A stretch of DNA of 64,000 nt, taken from Methanolobus chelungpuianus (lineage in GTDB: Archaea; Halobacteriota; Methanosarcinia; Methanosarcinales; Methanosarcinaceae). The notes beneath the pieces are model-generated. The model did not search any database and was not told the origin of the DNA. It saw only the letters and a list, made by a program, of their open reading frames with translations. A program made the translations under genes and the position numbers. Location: contig NZ_JTEO01000004.1 in NCBI RefSeq assembly GCF_024500045.1, positions 806,001 to 870,000 of the forward strand. Direction: 5' to 3'. Positions within the stretch are counted from its first letter, which is position 1. Each line of letters starts with the position of its first letter. This document shows, piece by piece, positions 63,973-64,000 of this stretch.

Positions 63973-64000
63973 ATGCCGACTATCGGAGTTGTCGATACAA
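63973..64000 (+). CDS. Start of an unidentified gene (3' truncated by window edge)
   Basis: AGGTGA (63964-63969) precedes an ATG at 63973 that opens MPTIGVVDT to the window edge. Probably cotranscribed with the aminotransferase gene. Too short to identify. Confidence 0.5.

Overview
This window is chromosomal DNA from a methanogenic archaeon of the order Methanosarcinales. The genus cannot be fixed from sequence alone. The evidence is a complete cdhABC-cooC-cdhDE operon (CO dehydrogenase/acetyl-CoA decarbonylase-synthase), archaeal information-processing genes (topoisomerase VI, TFE, FttA/aCPSF1, proteasome beta, aIF5B, NMD3, eL24/eS28/eS6/L7Ae) and a bacterial-type gyrBA pair next to topoisomerase VI, a combination known from this group. 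Promoters are TATA boxes. Several lie 26-27 nt from the start codon and predict leaderless mRNAs; most internal genes have GGAG/GAGGTGA ribosome binding sites.

Layout. 1-2.7 kb: top6B (5' truncated by the window edge) and top6A. 2.7-10.1 kb: accessory genes (TPR protein, MscS channel, membrane J-protein, CutA, PH-like membrane protein, a PncC-like/adenylyltransferase-like fusion, a lone receiver, a secreted protein, a flavodoxin-fold quinone reductase). 10.3-18.2 kb: alanine dehydrogenase, gyrBA, pdxST and a PNPOx-like protein. 18.3-19.6 kb: a large membrane-anchored beta-domain protein. 19.7-23.3 kb, minus strand: rpl7ae-rps28e-rpl24e-ndk-infB-rps6e. 23.6-26.4 kb, minus: a secreted protein and a two-gene SufC/SufB-like Fe-S assembly system. 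26.4-29.5 kb: gene-poor, with a winged-helix regulator, Sua5 and three structured non-coding candidates. 29.5-35.4 kb, minus: a complete seven-subunit Mrp Na+/H+ antiporter operon. 35.5-44.6 kb: HAD phosphatase, fttA, psmB, HD hydrolase, tfe, ATP-grasp, nmd3, a DUF362 ferredoxin protein and a run of three tiny plus-strand genes, two of them Cys-rich. 44.7-52.6 kb, minus: the CODH/ACS operon, ended by a strong hairpin terminator. 53-64 kb: AN1-rhomboid protein, NYN nuclease, AksA-like synthase, nadK-suhB-gap, a CooT-like nickel protein with a DUF89 phosphatase, a Ca2+/cation antiporter, a lipoprotein, an HTH-CBS regulator and a class V aminotransferase.

How it fits together: the CODH/ACS operon handles C1/acetyl carbon and needs nickel (CooC, perhaps CooT) and Fe-S clusters (SufC/SufB-like pair). 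Mrp couples Na+ and H+ gradients in a Na+-dependent methanogen. pdxST supplies PLP for enzymes such as the aminotransferase. AksA-like chemistry belongs to coenzyme B synthesis.

The most unusual non-coding element is a perfect 10-bp inverted repeat at 29243-29302. It encloses a C-rich repeat (a G-quadruplex motif on the minus strand) and sits one TATA-to-start distance downstream of a palindromic TATA box: a strong small-RNA candidate. Hairpin-plus-U-run terminators are common, and several have the stop codon inside the stem.
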